Source: Oceanococcus atlanticus
GTDB taxonomy: Bacteria > Pseudomonadota > Gammaproteobacteria > Nevskiales > Oceanococcaceae
Direction: 5' to 3'
NCBI RefSeq assembly: GCF_002088235.1
Contig: NZ_AQQV01000003.1
Location: 248,001 to 312,000 of the forward strand
DNA length: 64,000 nt
How positions within the stretch are numbered: position 1 is the first letter of the stretch; each line of letters opens with the position of its first letter. The translations under genes and the position numbers were made by a program. Shown here piece by piece: positions 10,902 through 21,101 of the stretch. The notes beneath the pieces were generated by a model, which saw nothing but the letters and a program-made list of their open reading frames with translations, was not told where the DNA came from and did no database searches.

Positions 10902-13900
10902 ATGAATTCAGCACAGAGTGGCGGGCGGTTGGGGAACCGCCCGGGCCCTTCGTGGTTGGGCCGCAGCGCTGTGCTGCTGATTGCGGGCTTGCTTCCCGGT
11001 CTGGCCTCGGCTTTGACCGCCGGGCAGATTTCAGTGCAGAGCTACCTGAATGAGCCGTTTCGCGCCCTGGTGCCACTGCGTGCCCTGCAGGTTGGTGAGG
11101 CTGCTGAACTTAAAGTCGGCCTGGCCGATGACGAGGCTTACCGTTCACTGGGGCTCGAGAAGAGCCTGTTTCTGACCAGTCTGCAGTTTGAAGTGCGTGA
11201 GGGCACCAACGCCGAACAGGCGAACCTGGTGATTACCTCGACTGAAACGGCTAAGGAGCCGTTCTTCAGCGTGCTGCTCGCATTTGATGGGCTCAGCGGC
11301 ACCTTGGTGCGTGAATACACCATCCTGCTTGATCCCAACACCGGCCAACCGCGGGGCCAGAGCGCAGTAGCGCCTGAGCCGAAAGCACCGGTGACGCCTG
11401 AGCCGGCCCCACAGCCAGAGGTTGCGGCGGCACCGGTTGAGACGCCACCTCAGCGGGCAACGCAACCTGTGAGCCGTGCGCCGACACAGCCGGTTGTACG
11501 CCAGTCTGCGCCCCAAGCTGATGCGCAGCCGTTCCGCAGTGGCGACGCCGAACGCAAGGTCCCGGTACCAACGCCCAATGTGTTTGAAGGCGACACTGCG
11601 GCACCTGCGACGGCTGATCCTGTGGCAACGACGGTTGCGTTTGATAATCAACCCGTCAGCTATGCCAGTGAATTTGGGCCGGTCAAGGCGGGCATGACGC
11701 TGTGGCAAATTGCTGCGGCGGTCCGCCCGGACCCGAGCGTGACCATGAATCAGGTCATGTGGGGGCTTTACAGCACCAACCCGGATCAGTTCGACGGCAA
11801 TTTGAATTTGGTCAAACGTGGCGCTGTTTTGAAAGTGCCCTCGGTGCAGGCCCTGCGTGACGTCAGCCCGGCAGAAGCCAATGCACTGGTGGCTGATGAA
11901 GCGCAGCGTCATCGTGATGGTCTGAGCGCGGCGCCGGCGGCACGGGGCGCTGCGACCCAGCAGCTCGAGCTGGAGCAGGCCAATCCTGCGGTGGCCACAC
12001 CGCGGCCAGCCATACGCCAGGTACAACCGGAACGTCAGGCGGCAGCAACGGCTGCACCGCAAGTCCCTGAGCCAACCCTCGAACCGCTGGAACTGGTTGA
12101 GGACGAGGCCGCAGAGCGCGACAGCGCCTCGGTGTTGCCTGCCGCGGATGAGGCACAACGCGCTCAGGACAATAGTGCGTACGAGCAGCTGGAAGCCCTG
12201 CCGGATGACGAGGGTGAAGCGGGTGACTACGCGGAGCTGCCAAGTTTGCCGATGGATGACGAGGCATCACAGGAGTTGGCGGCTGAGGACGCCGTGGATG
12301 CCGCTTTGCCCGCACTGGAGGATGACGCCTCCACAGACAGTGGCAGTCAGGAGTATCCCAATCTCTTTGGTCTTGGACTCGCCGCATTGGGCGTTCTGAT
12401 TCTTGGCTTGCTGGTGGTGTTTGGCTTGCGCCGTCGCAATCAGGGGCAGGACCAAGGACCGGTGTCTGATTTTGCGAGCGAGCGACCACCTCAGCGCAAG
12501 CCGGTGAGTGATTTTGCTCAGGCGCCTGCTGAGGCAAGCCCATCAGATGAGCTTGCTGACACCATGGCTTTCGAGGCCACCGCGACCAGCGACCTCGATG
12601 ACACATTGACCCAGGAATTCGGTGATACCGCGGTCCAGGGGGAGGTCGACGACACGCACGACTTTGATATTCCTGACCTGGATGACTTCGTCAGCGGGGC
12701 GGAGCCGAAGGCCGCAGACGACACGTTCGGAGACACCGTGCAATTTGACGAGCCCCAGGGTGGGGCGGTTGAGTTCGGTGATACCGAGGTCAAACCCGCG
12801 GCTGAGGCACCCGTCGAATCGGCGCCCGAAGAGATGGATTTCTCCGAGCTGGAGATGGACAGTGGCACGCAGACGCTGGATTTGGGCTCGGAGACCGTGT
12901 CGCTCGAGCTCAATGAAGATCCGTTGTCTGAAGCGGATTTCCAGCTTGCCTACGGTTTGTACGACGAGGCTGCACTGCTGCTGAATCGTGCTATTGAAGC
13001 TGAGCCTGATCGCCTTGAGCTGCACGAAAAACTCGCGGAAACCCATTTCGCCGCGAGCGACGCGGATAAGTTCAAGCAGGCCGCAGAGACGCTCAAAGCG
13101 CGCAACCCTGACGCCGAGACTTGGCAACGCATCGCGATCATGGGCCAGCAGCTGTGCCCGGGTGACGCGCTGTTCGGTGACTTCGAAGAGGCCGGCGATG
13201 CCTCTGTCGATCTGGATATGGCGTTCGATAGCCAGGACGAAAGTGCCGCGCCAGCTGCTGACAACAGTCCTCTTGAGTTCAGCCTGGACGACGCACCGAG
13301 TGCATCAGAGGACGTCGCGCCGCAGGTTGCGGCTGAGGACGACAATGTTCTGGAATTCAGCCTGGATGAGGCGCCTGCACCAGAGGCACCTGCTGCGGCC
13401 GATCTGGATGATGACTTTGAGGCTGACTTCGGCGAGTTTGAAAGTGATGACGCCGGCGCAGACGAGCTTCCTGATCTCGACGAGCTGAATCTGGATGATC
13501 TGGAGGCGGAGCTTGGTGACGGCGCGGAGCTGGAGCCAGCCAGCACGCCCGAGGAGACCGCGACATCGGGCCCGGGCAGCGAAGCGTTGGATGATTTCGC
13601 CGACCTTACGCTCAGTGACGTGAGTGAGACCGAGTTGGGACTCGACACCCAGACTGGCGATGCCGCTGATGTGCTTGGCACCGGTACGGATTTCCAGCTT
13701 GATGATCAGGCCTCTGACGCCGACGAGAGTGACACGGCATTTGAGCTTGAATTGGATCAACCGTCACCGAGTGATAACGCAGACGAACTCAGCCTGGCTG
13801 ATGTCGATGCCTCCAGCGAGCTCGCCGACGAGCTTGGCGCGGGTGATCTGACGCTTAGCAATGACGCATCTGAGCTGTCTTTGGCGGGCGATGACGAACT

Positions 13901-14300
13901 CAGTTTGTCGGATGACTTCGCTGGCGCGGATGACGACCTGGATCTCGGGGATCTGGAACTGAGCGCTGATGATGACGGCCAGGCCACCGATTTCAATCTG
14001 GACGACTTGAGTCTGGAGGAATCAGCGGACCGTGCTGATTTGTCTGATCTGACGCTTGATGACGAGTCCGATTTGTCCATGGACCTGGGCGCTGAGGAGA
14101 CCGATTTCAATCTCGATGATCTGGGTGGAGATGCCGAAGATGTCGCTGGTGGCGATGAGTCGGCCACCAAGTTGGATCTGGCGCGTGCCTACGTCGATAT
14201 GGGTGAAAGTGATATGGCACGGAGCCTGCTTGAAGAGGTTGTGGCTGCCGGGTCTGAAGACCAGAAAGCCGACGCCCAGGAGTTGCTAAGCAAACTGTAG
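10902..14300 (+). CDS. fimV: FimV-like polar hub protein (peptidoglycan-binding LysM, acidic repeats, C-terminal TPR)
   Basis: A 1,132-residue very acidic protein. From the ATG at 10902 (preceded by AGGAG) there is a signal-like hydrophobic segment near residues 18-38, a conserved periplasmic domain, and a LysM-like motif around 259-315 (GPVKAGMTLWQIA). A single transmembrane helix lies at about 486-510, before an Asp/Glu-rich cytoplasmic region full of SLDDAP, LDDLSLEE-type repeats. The FimV C-terminal TPR motif is at about 1090-1132. A GTG at 10854 could add 16 residues. FimV localises type IV pilus and chemosensory proteins to the cell pole. The low-complexity middle evolves fast, so its exact boundaries are uncertain. 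Confidence 0.93.
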   Translation: MNSAQSGGRLGNRPGPSWLGRSAVLLIAGLLPGLASALTAGQISVQSYLNEPFRALVPLRALQVGEAAELKVGLADDEAYRSLGLEKSLFLTSLQFEVREGTNAEQANLVITSTETAKEPFFSVLLAFDGLSGTLVREYTILLDPNTGQPRGQSAVAPEPKAPVTPEPAPQPEVAAAPVETPPQRATQPVSRAPTQPVVRQSAPQADAQPFRSGDAERKVPVPTPNVFEGDTAAPATADPVATTVAFDNQPVSYASEFGPVKAGMTLWQIAAAVRPDPSVTMNQVMWGLYSTNPDQFDGNLNLVKRGAVLKVPSVQALRDVSPAEANALVADEAQRHRDGLSAAPAARGAATQQLELEQANPAVATPRPAIRQVQPERQAAATAAPQVPEPTLEPLELVEDEAAERDSASVLPAADEAQRAQDNSAYEQLEALPDDEGEAGDYAELPSLPMDDEASQELAAEDAVDAALPALEDDASTDSGSQEYPNLFGLGLAALGVLILGLLVVFGLRRRNQGQDQGPVSDFASERPPQRKPVSDFAQAPAEASPSDELADTMAFEATATSDLDDTLTQEFGDTAVQGEVDDTHDFDIPDLDDFVSGAEPKAADDTFGDTVQFDEPQGGAVEFGDTEVKPAAEAPVESAPEEMDFSELEMDSGTQTLDLGSETVSLELNEDPLSEADFQLAYGLYDEAALLLNRAIEAEPDRLELHEKLAETHFAASDADKFKQAAETLKARNPDAETWQRIAIMGQQLCPGDALFGDFEEAGDASVDLDMAFDSQDESAAPAADNSPLEFSLDDAPSASEDVAPQVAAEDDNVLEFSLDEAPAPEAPAAADLDDDFEADFGEFESDDAGADELPDLDELNLDDLEAELGDGAELEPASTPEETATSGPGSEALDDFADLTLSDVSETELGLDTQTGDAADVLGTGTDFQLDDQASDADESDTAFELELDQPSPSDNADELSLADVDASSELADELGAGDLTLSNDASELSLAGDDELSLSDDFAGADDDLDLGDLELSADDDGQATDFNLDDLSLEESADRADLSDLTLDDESDLSMDLGAEETDFNLDDLGGDAEDVAGGDESATKLDLARAYVDMGESDMARSLLEEVVAAGSEDQKADAQELLSKL

Positions 14301-14316
14301 TCACCCTGTCTGAACT

Positions 14317-14337
14317 CACGGTGGTGTGGCCACCGTG
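14317..14337 (+). terminator. stem-loop after fimV
   Basis: CACGGTGG (14317-14324), a five-base loop and CCACCGTG (14330-14337) form a perfect 8-bp stem 17 bases after the fimV stop. No T run follows, so it may be a weak terminator or processing signal. Confidence 0.4.
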
Positions 14338-14370
14338 GGTGCGAGGTCGGGGCCCTGAGTCTGCACTGTG

Positions 14371-14994
14371 ATGAGCATGTCCCGAGCCCTCGTGCGGTTG
14401 ATCAGTTTATTGGTGGTTGCGGTGGGGCTCATCGGTCTTGCGCCGCTGAGTCTTGCTTTACTGGCGGGTATTCTGGCGCTGTGGATTGGGCTGCTGGAGC
14501 GCGGCTTGACCGGCCTGCTGGCTCAGCGCATTTGGCGGATGCGGTGGTTTTTCCTGGCCATTGCCATCCTCTACGGCTTGGGTTCGCCGCTGGCTGATCC
14601 GTGGCTTGGTTGGCAGGAAGGTGCGTACCGCGTTGCGGTATTGATCGTACTGGTGGTTACGGTGGGCTTGTGTCTTAACCAGCTTCCCGCTCGGGAACTG
14701 TCGGATGGGATTGCCAGTCTTCTGCGCCCTTTGAAAATTGTGGGCCTACCCGTTGAGGTTTTCGCCAGACGCACTGCGGCCACACTGGATGCCGTCAACG
14801 AGATGAGCGAACGCGTTCGCAGTTTGCCGCGAGGGCGCTCTGCGTTGAATGCTGTCGCGCAAATCTGTGAGCAGGCCGAACGCTATCAAGCGAATGCCCA
14901 GCCAGATCATGCGGCCGCTGCGCCAACGGCAAGAGATTGGGCCTTCTTTGTCCTCATGGTTGTGAGCGTGGGTGTACTGCAGTGGCTGACATGA
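14371..14994 (+). CDS. EcfT/CbiQ-like membrane protein, unknown substrate
   Basis: A 207-residue protein with four to five hydrophobic helices (about residues 8-45, 55-72, 83-103 and a last one at 190-206). The middle part, with ...RLIVL..LCLNQLPARELSDGIASLLRPLKIVGLPVEVFARR, resembles the transmembrane component of energy-coupling factor transporters (EcfT/CbiQ). No ATPase or substrate-binding partner is encoded nearby. The start is taken as ATG 14371; GTG 14368 is also possible. Its stop overlaps the truA ATG by four bases, so it is in the truA operon. Function is unproven. Confidence 0.6.
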   Translation: MSMSRALVRLISLLVVAVGLIGLAPLSLALLAGILALWIGLLERGLTGLLAQRIWRMRWFFLAIAILYGLGSPLADPWLGWQEGAYRVAVLIVLVVTVGLCLNQLPARELSDGIASLLRPLKIVGLPVEVFARRTAATLDAVNEMSERVRSLPRGRSALNAVAQICEQAERYQANAQPDHAAAAPTARDWAFFVLMVVSVGVLQWLT

Positions 14995-15791
14995 GTGAGG
15001 CGACAATCCGCATGGCTGCCGGTGTGGAGTACGATGGCCGCGCGTTTTGCGGTTGGCAAAGTCAGTACGCGGCTGGTTTGCGCACGGTTCAGGGTGAGGT
15101 CGAGTCCGCGTTGTCACGCATCGCCAATCACCGGATTAAGGTCTACTGCGCCGGGCGCACGGATACGGGGGTGCATGCCCTCGGTCAGGTCATTCATTTC
15201 GATACCCACGCACAACGCGAGCTGCGGTCCTGGCTGCTCGGCACCAACAGTTTTCTGCCCGGCGACGTCAAGCTGACCTGGGCCAAGCCAGTGGCAGATC
15301 ATTTCCATGCTCGTTTTCTGGCCGTCGGTCGCAGTTACCGTTACTTGGTCCACAACCATCCGGCGCGCAGCGCGTTATGGAACGGCAGGGTGTTTGAGTG
15401 GCCCACCGCACTCGACGTCGATGCGATGAGCGAGGCTGCAAACAAGCTGGTTGGCTGGAACGATTTCTCGTCATTCCGGGGCAAGGACTGCCAGGCCAAG
15501 ACACCGGTGAAATTGATGCGCCATGTTGCTGTGCATAAGCACCATCACTGGGTTGCGATAGATGTGGAAGCGAGCGGTTTCCTGCACAATATGGTGCGCA
15601 ACATCGTTGGCACCTTGTTGGAGATTGGTGCTGGCGCAAAACCGGTCAGCTGGATGGACGACGTGCTGCAAGCGCGTGATCGACGTGCGGCGGGGCAATC
15701 CGCTCCACCTCATGGTCTGTATTTTATGCGCGCTGATTTTCCGGATGAATTCGATCTCCCTCACATCGTCAATGACGCATTTCTGCTTTGA
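14991..15791 (+). CDS. truA: tRNA pseudouridine(38-40) synthase
   Basis: TruA converts U38-U40 in the anticodon arm of many tRNAs to pseudouridine. The 266-residue product starts at the ATG at 14991, overlapping the preceding stop. The catalytic motif GRTDTGVHA carries the conserved Asp, and VEYDGRAFCGWQ is the usual N-terminal segment. The gene sits between a membrane protein and trpF, as in many gammaproteobacteria. Its TGA stop overlaps the proposed trpF TTG start. Confidence 0.97.
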   Translation: MSEATIRMAAGVEYDGRAFCGWQSQYAAGLRTVQGEVESALSRIANHRIKVYCAGRTDTGVHALGQVIHFDTHAQRELRSWLLGTNSFLPGDVKLTWAKPVADHFHARFLAVGRSYRYLVHNHPARSALWNGRVFEWPTALDVDAMSEAANKLVGWNDFSSFRGKDCQAKTPVKLMRHVAVHKHHHWVAIDVEASGFLHNMVRNIVGTLLEIGAGAKPVSWMDDVLQARDRRAAGQSAPPHGLYFMRADFPDEFDLPHIVNDAFLL

Positions 15792-16459
15792 ACGCACATT
15801 CTGATTCAGTGCCTGATCGCACCCGGGTTAAGGTCTGCGGGCTGACCCGGGCCGAAGATATTGAGGTGGCCATTGCTGCCGGTGTTGACAGTATCGGGCT
15901 GGTTTTTTGCGAACGCAGCCCGCGTCATTTGGAGCCGCAACAGGCGCGATCCTTGGTGCGGCTTATCCCGGCGTTTGTCAGCGTTACGGCATTGTTTTTG
16001 AATCCGGAGAAAGGCCTGGTTGCTGAAGTGCTAGACCAGGTTCAGCCAGAGTTACTCCAGTTTCACGGCCAGGAGCCGGCCTCGTTTTGCGAAGCGTTCG
16101 GTCGTCGCTATATCAAGGCCATTGCCATGGGCGGGCAAGACAACGAATTGGCCTATGCGCGTCAGAATTATCCCCGGGCGTGCGGGTTCTTGCTCGATAG
16201 CCATGCGCCAGGCGCAATGGGAGGCAGCGGCAAAGCCTTTGACTGGCGCCACGCCACGGCAGCAAATCTACCGCTGGTGCTTGCTGGTGGCTTGAACCCG
16301 GGCAACGTTGGGCAGGCCATAGAACAAGTTCAACCCTGGGCTGTCGATGTTAGCAGCGGGGTTGAAGAGGCCCCGGGCCTTAAATCAGCGGTTAAAATCA
16401 AACGTTTTTTGGCGGCAGTCCATGCCGCCGATGCGTATCGCATCACACGGGAAAAATAA
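15788..16459 (+). CDS. trpF: phosphoribosylanthranilate isomerase
   Basis: TrpF performs the Amadori rearrangement of phosphoribosylanthranilate in tryptophan synthesis. The 223-residue TIM-barrel protein has the motif [12 protein letters not shown], whose Cys is the catalytic base, and a phosphate-binding end [15 protein letters not shown] with the catalytic Asp. No ATG is available: TTG at 15788 overlaps the truA stop, and GTG at 15809 is an alternative closer to the usual N-terminus. Its stop overlaps the trpB ATG by one base, giving the order trpF-trpB-trpA. Confidence 0.95.
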   Translation: MNAHSDSVPDRTRVKVCGLTRAEDIEVAIAAGVDSIGLVFCERSPRHLEPQQARSLVRLIPAFVSVTALFLNPEKGLVAEVLDQVQPELLQFHGQEPASFCEAFGRRYIKAIAMGGQDNELAYARQNYPRACGFLLDSHAPGAMGGSGKAFDWRHATAANLPLVLAGGLNPGNVGQAIEQVQPWAVDVSSGVEEAPGLKSAVKIKRFLAAVHAADAYRITREK

Positions 16460-17673
16460 TGAGCACAGCTAAGGCAGATCCGGTTTTTGGGCCGGACGCA
16501 CGTGGGCACTTCGGGCCGTATGGCGGACGCTTTGTCGCCGAAACCCTGATGGGGCCGTTGGATGAACTCGAGCAGGCCTTTCGTTCATCCTGGGCAAGCC
16601 CGGATTTTCGCGCTCAATTCGATCGTGACCTGGCCCATTATGTTGGGCGCCCGAGCCCCTTGTATCTGGCCGAGCGCCTGTCTCGGGAACTCGGTGGCGC
16701 GCAGATCTATTTCAAGCGCGAAGATTTAAACCACACCGGCGCCCACAAGGTGAACAACACCATCGGTCAGGCCTTGCTGGCTTCGCAGATGGGCAAGACG
16801 CGGATCATTGCTGAAACTGGTGCAGGCCAGCATGGTGTGGCATCGGCGACTGTCGCCGCACGTCTTGGTCTTGAGTGTGTTGTGTATATGGGCGCGGAGG
16901 ACATTGCGCGTCAGGCTCCAAACGTTTATCGCATGAAGCTGCTCGGTGCCGAAGTTGTGCCGGTGACCAGCGGTACGCGCACGCTCAAGGATGCGCTCAA
17001 TGAGGCGCTGCGCGACTGGGTCACCAACGTGGACGACACGTTCTACATCATTGGCACGGTGGCCGGCCCCGCGCCGTATCCGGAAATGGTCCGCGAATTC
17101 CAGACCGTGATTGGTCGTGAGGCGCGAGCACAGTGCCTGGAGATGACCGGGCGCCTGCCTGACGCGCTGATCGCCTGCGTCGGTGGTGGCTCCAATGCGA
17201 TTGGTTTGTTCCATCCGTTCATTGCCGATAAGGATGTGCGCATGGTTGGTGTGGAAGCGGCAGGTGATGGACTCAACACCACACGCCATGCGGCCTCGCT
17301 GTGCGCTGGGCGTCCCGGTGTGCTGCACGGCAACCGCACCTATTTATTGCAGGACGATAACGGCCAGGTCAGCGGCACCCATTCGGTGTCGGCGGGGCTG
17401 GATTATCCAGGCGTTGGACCGGAGCATGCCTGGTTGAAAGATTGTCATCGGGCTGAGTACGTTGGTATCGACGACAAGGAAGCCTTGGCGGCATTTCATC
17501 GGGTGACCCGTACCGAGGGCATTATCCCGGCTCTGGAATCCTCGCATGCGTTGGCTCAGGCGATAAAAATGGCGCCAACAATGTCCTCTGACCAGATTTT
17601 GCTGGTTAATCTGTCCGGGCGTGGCGACAAGGACGTCAACACCATTGCCGAATTGGAGAATATCCAGCTGTGA
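16459..17673 (+). CDS. trpB: tryptophan synthase beta subunit
   Basis: TrpB condenses indole with serine using pyridoxal phosphate. The 404-residue product has the cofactor lysine in [10 protein letters not shown] (Lys97) and the phosphate-binding loop [22 protein letters not shown] is the family N-terminus. It starts at ATG 16459 on the trpF stop, and its stop overlaps the trpA GTG by four bases, as expected for subunits made in equal amounts. Confidence 0.98.
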   Translation: MSTAKADPVFGPDARGHFGPYGGRFVAETLMGPLDELEQAFRSSWASPDFRAQFDRDLAHYVGRPSPLYLAERLSRELGGAQIYFKREDLNHTGAHKVNNTIGQALLASQMGKTRIIAETGAGQHGVASATVAARLGLECVVYMGAEDIARQAPNVYRMKLLGAEVVPVTSGTRTLKDALNEALRDWVTNVDDTFYIIGTVAGPAPYPEMVREFQTVIGREARAQCLEMTGRLPDALIACVGGGSNAIGLFHPFIADKDVRMVGVEAAGDGLNTTRHAASLCAGRPGVLHGNRTYLLQDDNGQVSGTHSVSAGLDYPGVGPEHAWLKDCHRAEYVGIDDKEALAAFHRVTRTEGIIPALESSHALAQAIKMAPTMSSDQILLVNLSGRGDKDVNTIAELENIQL

Positions 17674-18485
17674 ATCGAATCGACGCATGCTTTGAGCGAC
17701 TCAAGGCCGAAGGGCGGGCGGCACTGGTGCCTTATCTGACCGCCGGTGATCCGGATGCCGAGACCACCCTGGAGTTGTTGCACCGAATGGTAGAAGCCGG
17801 TGCCGACATACTCGAGCTGGGCGTGCCGTTTTCCGATCCGATGGCCGATGGCCCTACGATTCAGCTGGCCTGTGAGCGCGCCTTGGAGGGTGGTATGAGT
17901 CTGCGCGGCGCACTGGAGATTGCGCGACGTTTCCGCATGACCAATACAGAAACCCCGCTGGTGCTGATGGGCTATCTCAATCCCGTTGAAGCCATGGGCA
18001 CGGCGGCGTTCGTTGCCGCAGCCAAGGAAGCAGGTGTGGATGGTGTGCTCAGCGTGGATCTGGCGGTCGAGGAAGCGGACACGCTGGTGCCTGAGCTCGA
18101 TGGCGCGGGCATTGCGCCGATCTTTCTGGTCGCACCGACCACCAGTGACGAACGCATTCGCAAGATGGGTGAGGCGGGTCAAGGCTACCTTTACTACGTA
18201 TCACTCAAAGGTGTCACCGGCAGTGCGCAGCTGGATGTCGCCAGCGTGAGTTCGCGCATTAATGCCATCAAATCATTGACCGGTTTGCCGATCGCCGTTG
18301 GGTTCGGCATTCGGACCCCGGAACATGCCGCCGCTATTGCCGAGGTTGCAGATGGCGTCGTCGTCGGTAGCGCACTGGTTGAGATCGTGGCCGAACATGC
18401 GGAAGATAGAGCCCGGATGTGCCAGCTTGTGCAGGAACGCGCAGTGGCACTGGCAGACGCTACGCACGGAGCCGCGCGCGCATGA
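17670..18485 (+). CDS. trpA: tryptophan synthase alpha subunit
   Basis: TrpA cleaves indole-3-glycerol phosphate to indole, which is passed to TrpB. The 271-residue product keeps both catalytic acids, Glu49 and Asp60, in [18 protein letters not shown], at the same numbers as the Salmonella enzyme. The start is GTG at 17670 within a GTGA overlap with trpB. Its own TGA overlaps the accD ATG, tying tryptophan and fatty-acid genes into one transcript. Confidence 0.97.
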   Translation: MNRIDACFERLKAEGRAALVPYLTAGDPDAETTLELLHRMVEAGADILELGVPFSDPMADGPTIQLACERALEGGMSLRGALEIARRFRMTNTETPLVLMGYLNPVEAMGTAAFVAAAKEAGVDGVLSVDLAVEEADTLVPELDGAGIAPIFLVAPTTSDERIRKMGEAGQGYLYYVSLKGVTGSAQLDVASVSSRINAIKSLTGLPIAVGFGIRTPEHAAAIAEVADGVVVGSALVEIVAEHAEDRARMCQLVQERAVALADATHGAARA

Positions 18486-19345
18486 GCTGGATCGAAAAAA
18501 TCATACCGTCCAAGGTCGCCACCGATGCGGCCAAAAAACACAGCGTGCCAGAGGGTGTTTGGTCGAAGTGTGGCTCATGCGGGTCGGTTTTGTACCGGGC
18601 CGAACTGGAGCGCACCTTCGAGGTGTGCCCCAAATGCAATGCGCACCGCCCGATCCCGGCGCGCAAAAGGTTGGATTTACTGCTTGATGCGGAGCCTCGG
18701 ATCGAGATTGCAGCCAATCTGGAAGCCAGTGATCCGCTCAAATTCCGTGACCTGAAAAAGTATCGAGATCGTCTCGCAGCGGCTGAGAAAGCCAGTGGAG
18801 AGAAGGAAGCACTGATTGCCTATCGCGGACAGATCAAAGGTCTGGGTGTGGTGGCGTCGGCTTTTGAATTCCGCTTTTTGGCGGGGTCCATGGGCAGCGT
18901 CCTGGGCGAGAAATTTGTGCGCTGTGTGGATGAGGCGATCGAACATGCGCTGCCCCTGATCTGTATCAGCGCCAGCGGTGGTGCGCGTATGCAGGAAGCG
19001 CTGTACTCCTTGATGCAGATGGCCAAAACCAGCTCTGCGCTGGCCCGCCTGGCTGAGGCGCGACTGCCTTACATATCCGTGATGACAGACCCCACAACGG
19101 GCGGTGTGTCGGCCAGCTTGGCCATGCTCGGCGATATCAACATCGCTGAGCCGGGTGCGTTGATTGGTTTTGCCGGCCCGCGTGTGATCGAGCAAACGGT
19201 GCGTCAAAAGCTGCCTGAAGGATTTCAGACTGCGGAGTTCCTGCTGGAGCATGGCGCCATTGACATGATCTGCGACCGGCGAGAAATGCGCGACAGCATT
19301 CACAATGTTCTCGCCATGCTGAGCCACAAGGCACCCGGTCATTAA
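18482..19345 (+). CDS. accD: acetyl-CoA carboxylase carboxyltransferase beta subunit
   Basis: AccD is half of the carboxyltransferase that makes malonyl-CoA for fatty-acid synthesis. The 287-residue product begins [11 protein letters not shown] at 18482. The four-Cys zinc ribbon is intact (Cys30, Cys33, Cys49, Cys52), and the crotonase-fold body carries [10 protein letters not shown] and PTTGGVSAS, the acetyl-CoA binding segments. It overlaps trpA by four bases and leads into folC, the conserved gammaproteobacterial order. Confidence 0.98.
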   Translation: MSWIEKIIPSKVATDAAKKHSVPEGVWSKCGSCGSVLYRAELERTFEVCPKCNAHRPIPARKRLDLLLDAEPRIEIAANLEASDPLKFRDLKKYRDRLAAAEKASGEKEALIAYRGQIKGLGVVASAFEFRFLAGSMGSVLGEKFVRCVDEAIEHALPLICISASGGARMQEALYSLMQMAKTSSALARLAEARLPYISVMTDPTTGGVSASLAMLGDINIAEPGALIGFAGPRVIEQTVRQKLPEGFQTAEFLLEHGAIDMICDRREMRDSIHNVLAMLSHKAPGH

Positions 19346-19388
19346 AAACAGTGCAGGTGCCCCGACGGGGCAGTCGCTGGACGCTTGG

Positions 19389-20534
19389 TTGAGTTGGCAG
19401 CAGCAACTGCATCCACGCGGGATCGATCTTGGCCTGGAACGCATTCGGCACGTATTTGACAGCATGGAATTGCGTGCGCAGGTTCCCAAGGTGCTCACGG
19501 TGGCCGGCACAAATGGCAAAGGCACCTGCGTTGAAGCGGCACAGGCGCTTGCTCTTGCCGCTGGTAAACGTGTTGGCAGCTACACCTCGCCGCACCTCTG
19601 GCGCTACAACGAACGCATACGTATCGATGGCCAAAGTGTCACGGATGCTCGCATCGTCGCAGCCTTCGAGCGCATTGAAGCGCGGCGCGGCGCGCAGAGC
19701 CTGACCTATTTCGAGTTCGCCACCCTGGCGGCCTTTGAGATCTTTGCGCAGGAAAATCTTGACCTGTGGATATTGGAGGTCGGCTTGGGCGGGCGTCTGG
19801 ATGCGGTCAATCTGATCGACGCCGATGTGGCTGTGGTGACCTCCATAGGTTTGGATCATCAAGATTGGTTGGGTAGCGATCTAGAGAAGATCGCAGACGA
19901 AAAGCTGGCCATTGGGCGTAGCGGCCAGCACCTGTTCGCTGGGCGCAGCGTGCCTGCGGCCGCATGCCAGCGCGCGCGCTCAGCGGGTGTTGATGTCAGG
20001 TCGTTGGCCGAGAACCGGCTGGAGACATCAGACTGCCCGCCGGCTTTAGTGCGTGAAAATCTGGAGTTGGCATGTCAGGCGCTCGATGCTCTGGACATGC
20101 TGCCGCCCGCACCCGGCGCAATTTTGCGGACGTTGCAGGTTCCCGGGCGTTGTGAGCGCCATGTTTTCGCCCAGCATGAGGAAATTTACGATGTTGCGCA
20201 CAATGCGGACGCCATCGCCCATTTGCTTGAGTTCCTGGGTGGTTTGCCAGCCGCTGGATCAACGGTTGCGGTGTTTTCGGCGCTGGCAGACAAACCGATA
20301 GAAGAGATGAGCGCGATGCTTGACGGCGCGGTGGATGCCTGGTGTCTGGTCGGCCTGAATGAGCCGCGTGGCTTGACCGTTGGCGCGCTCCAGCAACGTA
20401 TTCGCAGCGAAAAGCCAGTGCATGCGTTTGAATCTTTTGGTGGGGCTTTGGAAGCGGCAAGAGCGATGGGCCGTAGAATAGTGGTTTGCGGTTCCTTTCA
20501 CACAGTTTCAGCGGGTAAGCCTCGGCATGGATGA
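19389..20534 (+). CDS. folC: folylpolyglutamate synthase / dihydrofolate synthase
   Basis: FolC adds glutamates to folates and makes dihydrofolate from dihydropteroate. The P-loop AGTNGKGT and the ATP/Mg segment DVAHNADA are intact. I list the TTG at 19389 as the first ordinary start codon, giving 381 residues. However, the reading frame is open back to 19323, and residues upstream of that TTG (SLDAW) still match the FolC N-terminus, so the true start is probably earlier. Upstream there is no ATG, GTG or TTG in frame, only CTG at 19377 and ATT at 19341. The ATT overlaps the accD stop and has AAGG nearby. The protein is somewhat short for FolC (usually about 420). Confidence 0.92.
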   Translation: MSWQQQLHPRGIDLGLERIRHVFDSMELRAQVPKVLTVAGTNGKGTCVEAAQALALAAGKRVGSYTSPHLWRYNERIRIDGQSVTDARIVAAFERIEARRGAQSLTYFEFATLAAFEIFAQENLDLWILEVGLGGRLDAVNLIDADVAVVTSIGLDHQDWLGSDLEKIADEKLAIGRSGQHLFAGRSVPAAACQRARSAGVDVRSLAENRLETSDCPPALVRENLELACQALDALDMLPPAPGAILRTLQVPGRCERHVFAQHEEIYDVAHNADAIAHLLEFLGGLPAAGSTVAVFSALADKPIEEMSAMLDGAVDAWCLVGLNEPRGLTVGALQQRIRSEKPVHAFESFGGALEAARAMGRRIVVCGSFHTVSAGKPRHG

Positions 20535-21069
20535 GTTGGTCAAACAGCGTTTGGTGGGAGCGGTTGTGCTTGCGCTGATTGCTGTGGTTTTGATTCCTTG
20601 GATGTTTGGCAGTCCGAAGGATCCGCGCATGACCATCCAGCCGAGTTTCGCCGGTACCCCGGTGCCGAATGTGGCCAATCAACGCAATGAGGTGGTGTTG
20701 CTGGAGCCACAGAGCACAAGCGCACCGCGCAGCGAGCCGGAGCCTACGCCCAGGCGCTTTCTGTCAGAGCCTGCGCCGCGCGCCATGCCCAGTCCGCAGG
20801 CGACGCCAAGCGCCGCGCCAGCCGCCACTGCAAGCCAGTCGTGGTTGTTGCAGCTGGCGAGTTACAGCAACCGCGCCGCAGCCGATGATTTCCGCAGCCG
20901 CTTAAGTAAAGATGGCTATGTGTCTTACCGCGAGCAAGTCAAAGTCGGGGCCAAAACCTACTATCGGGTGCGCCTGAAAGTGAACGGCAGCAAGGAGCAG
21001 GCCGAGGCGGTCAAGACCCGCATCGAAAAGAAGTACCGCCTGCAAGCGAAATTGTTGCCAGCACGTTAA
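20527..21069 (+). CDS. dedD: DedD-like SPOR-domain cell division protein
   Basis: A 180-residue inner-membrane protein: a short cytoplasmic lead, one transmembrane helix at about residues 9-27, a Pro/Ala-rich periplasmic linker, and a SPOR domain at about 103-180 (WLLQLASYSNRAAADDFRSRL). SPOR domains bind denuded peptidoglycan at the division septum. DedD sits between folC and cvpA in E. coli as well. The ATG at 20527 overlaps the folC stop by eight bases. The sequence outside the SPOR domain is poorly conserved. Confidence 0.88.
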   Translation: MDELVKQRLVGAVVLALIAVVLIPWMFGSPKDPRMTIQPSFAGTPVPNVANQRNEVVLLEPQSTSAPRSEPEPTPRRFLSEPAPRAMPSPQATPSAAPAATASQSWLLQLASYSNRAAADDFRSRLSKDGYVSYREQVKVGAKTYYRVRLKVNGSKEQAEAVKTRIEKKYRLQAKLLPAR

Positions 21070-21101
21070 AATCCGCGTTTTCGCTGCCGCCCAAGCCCGT
21101 T

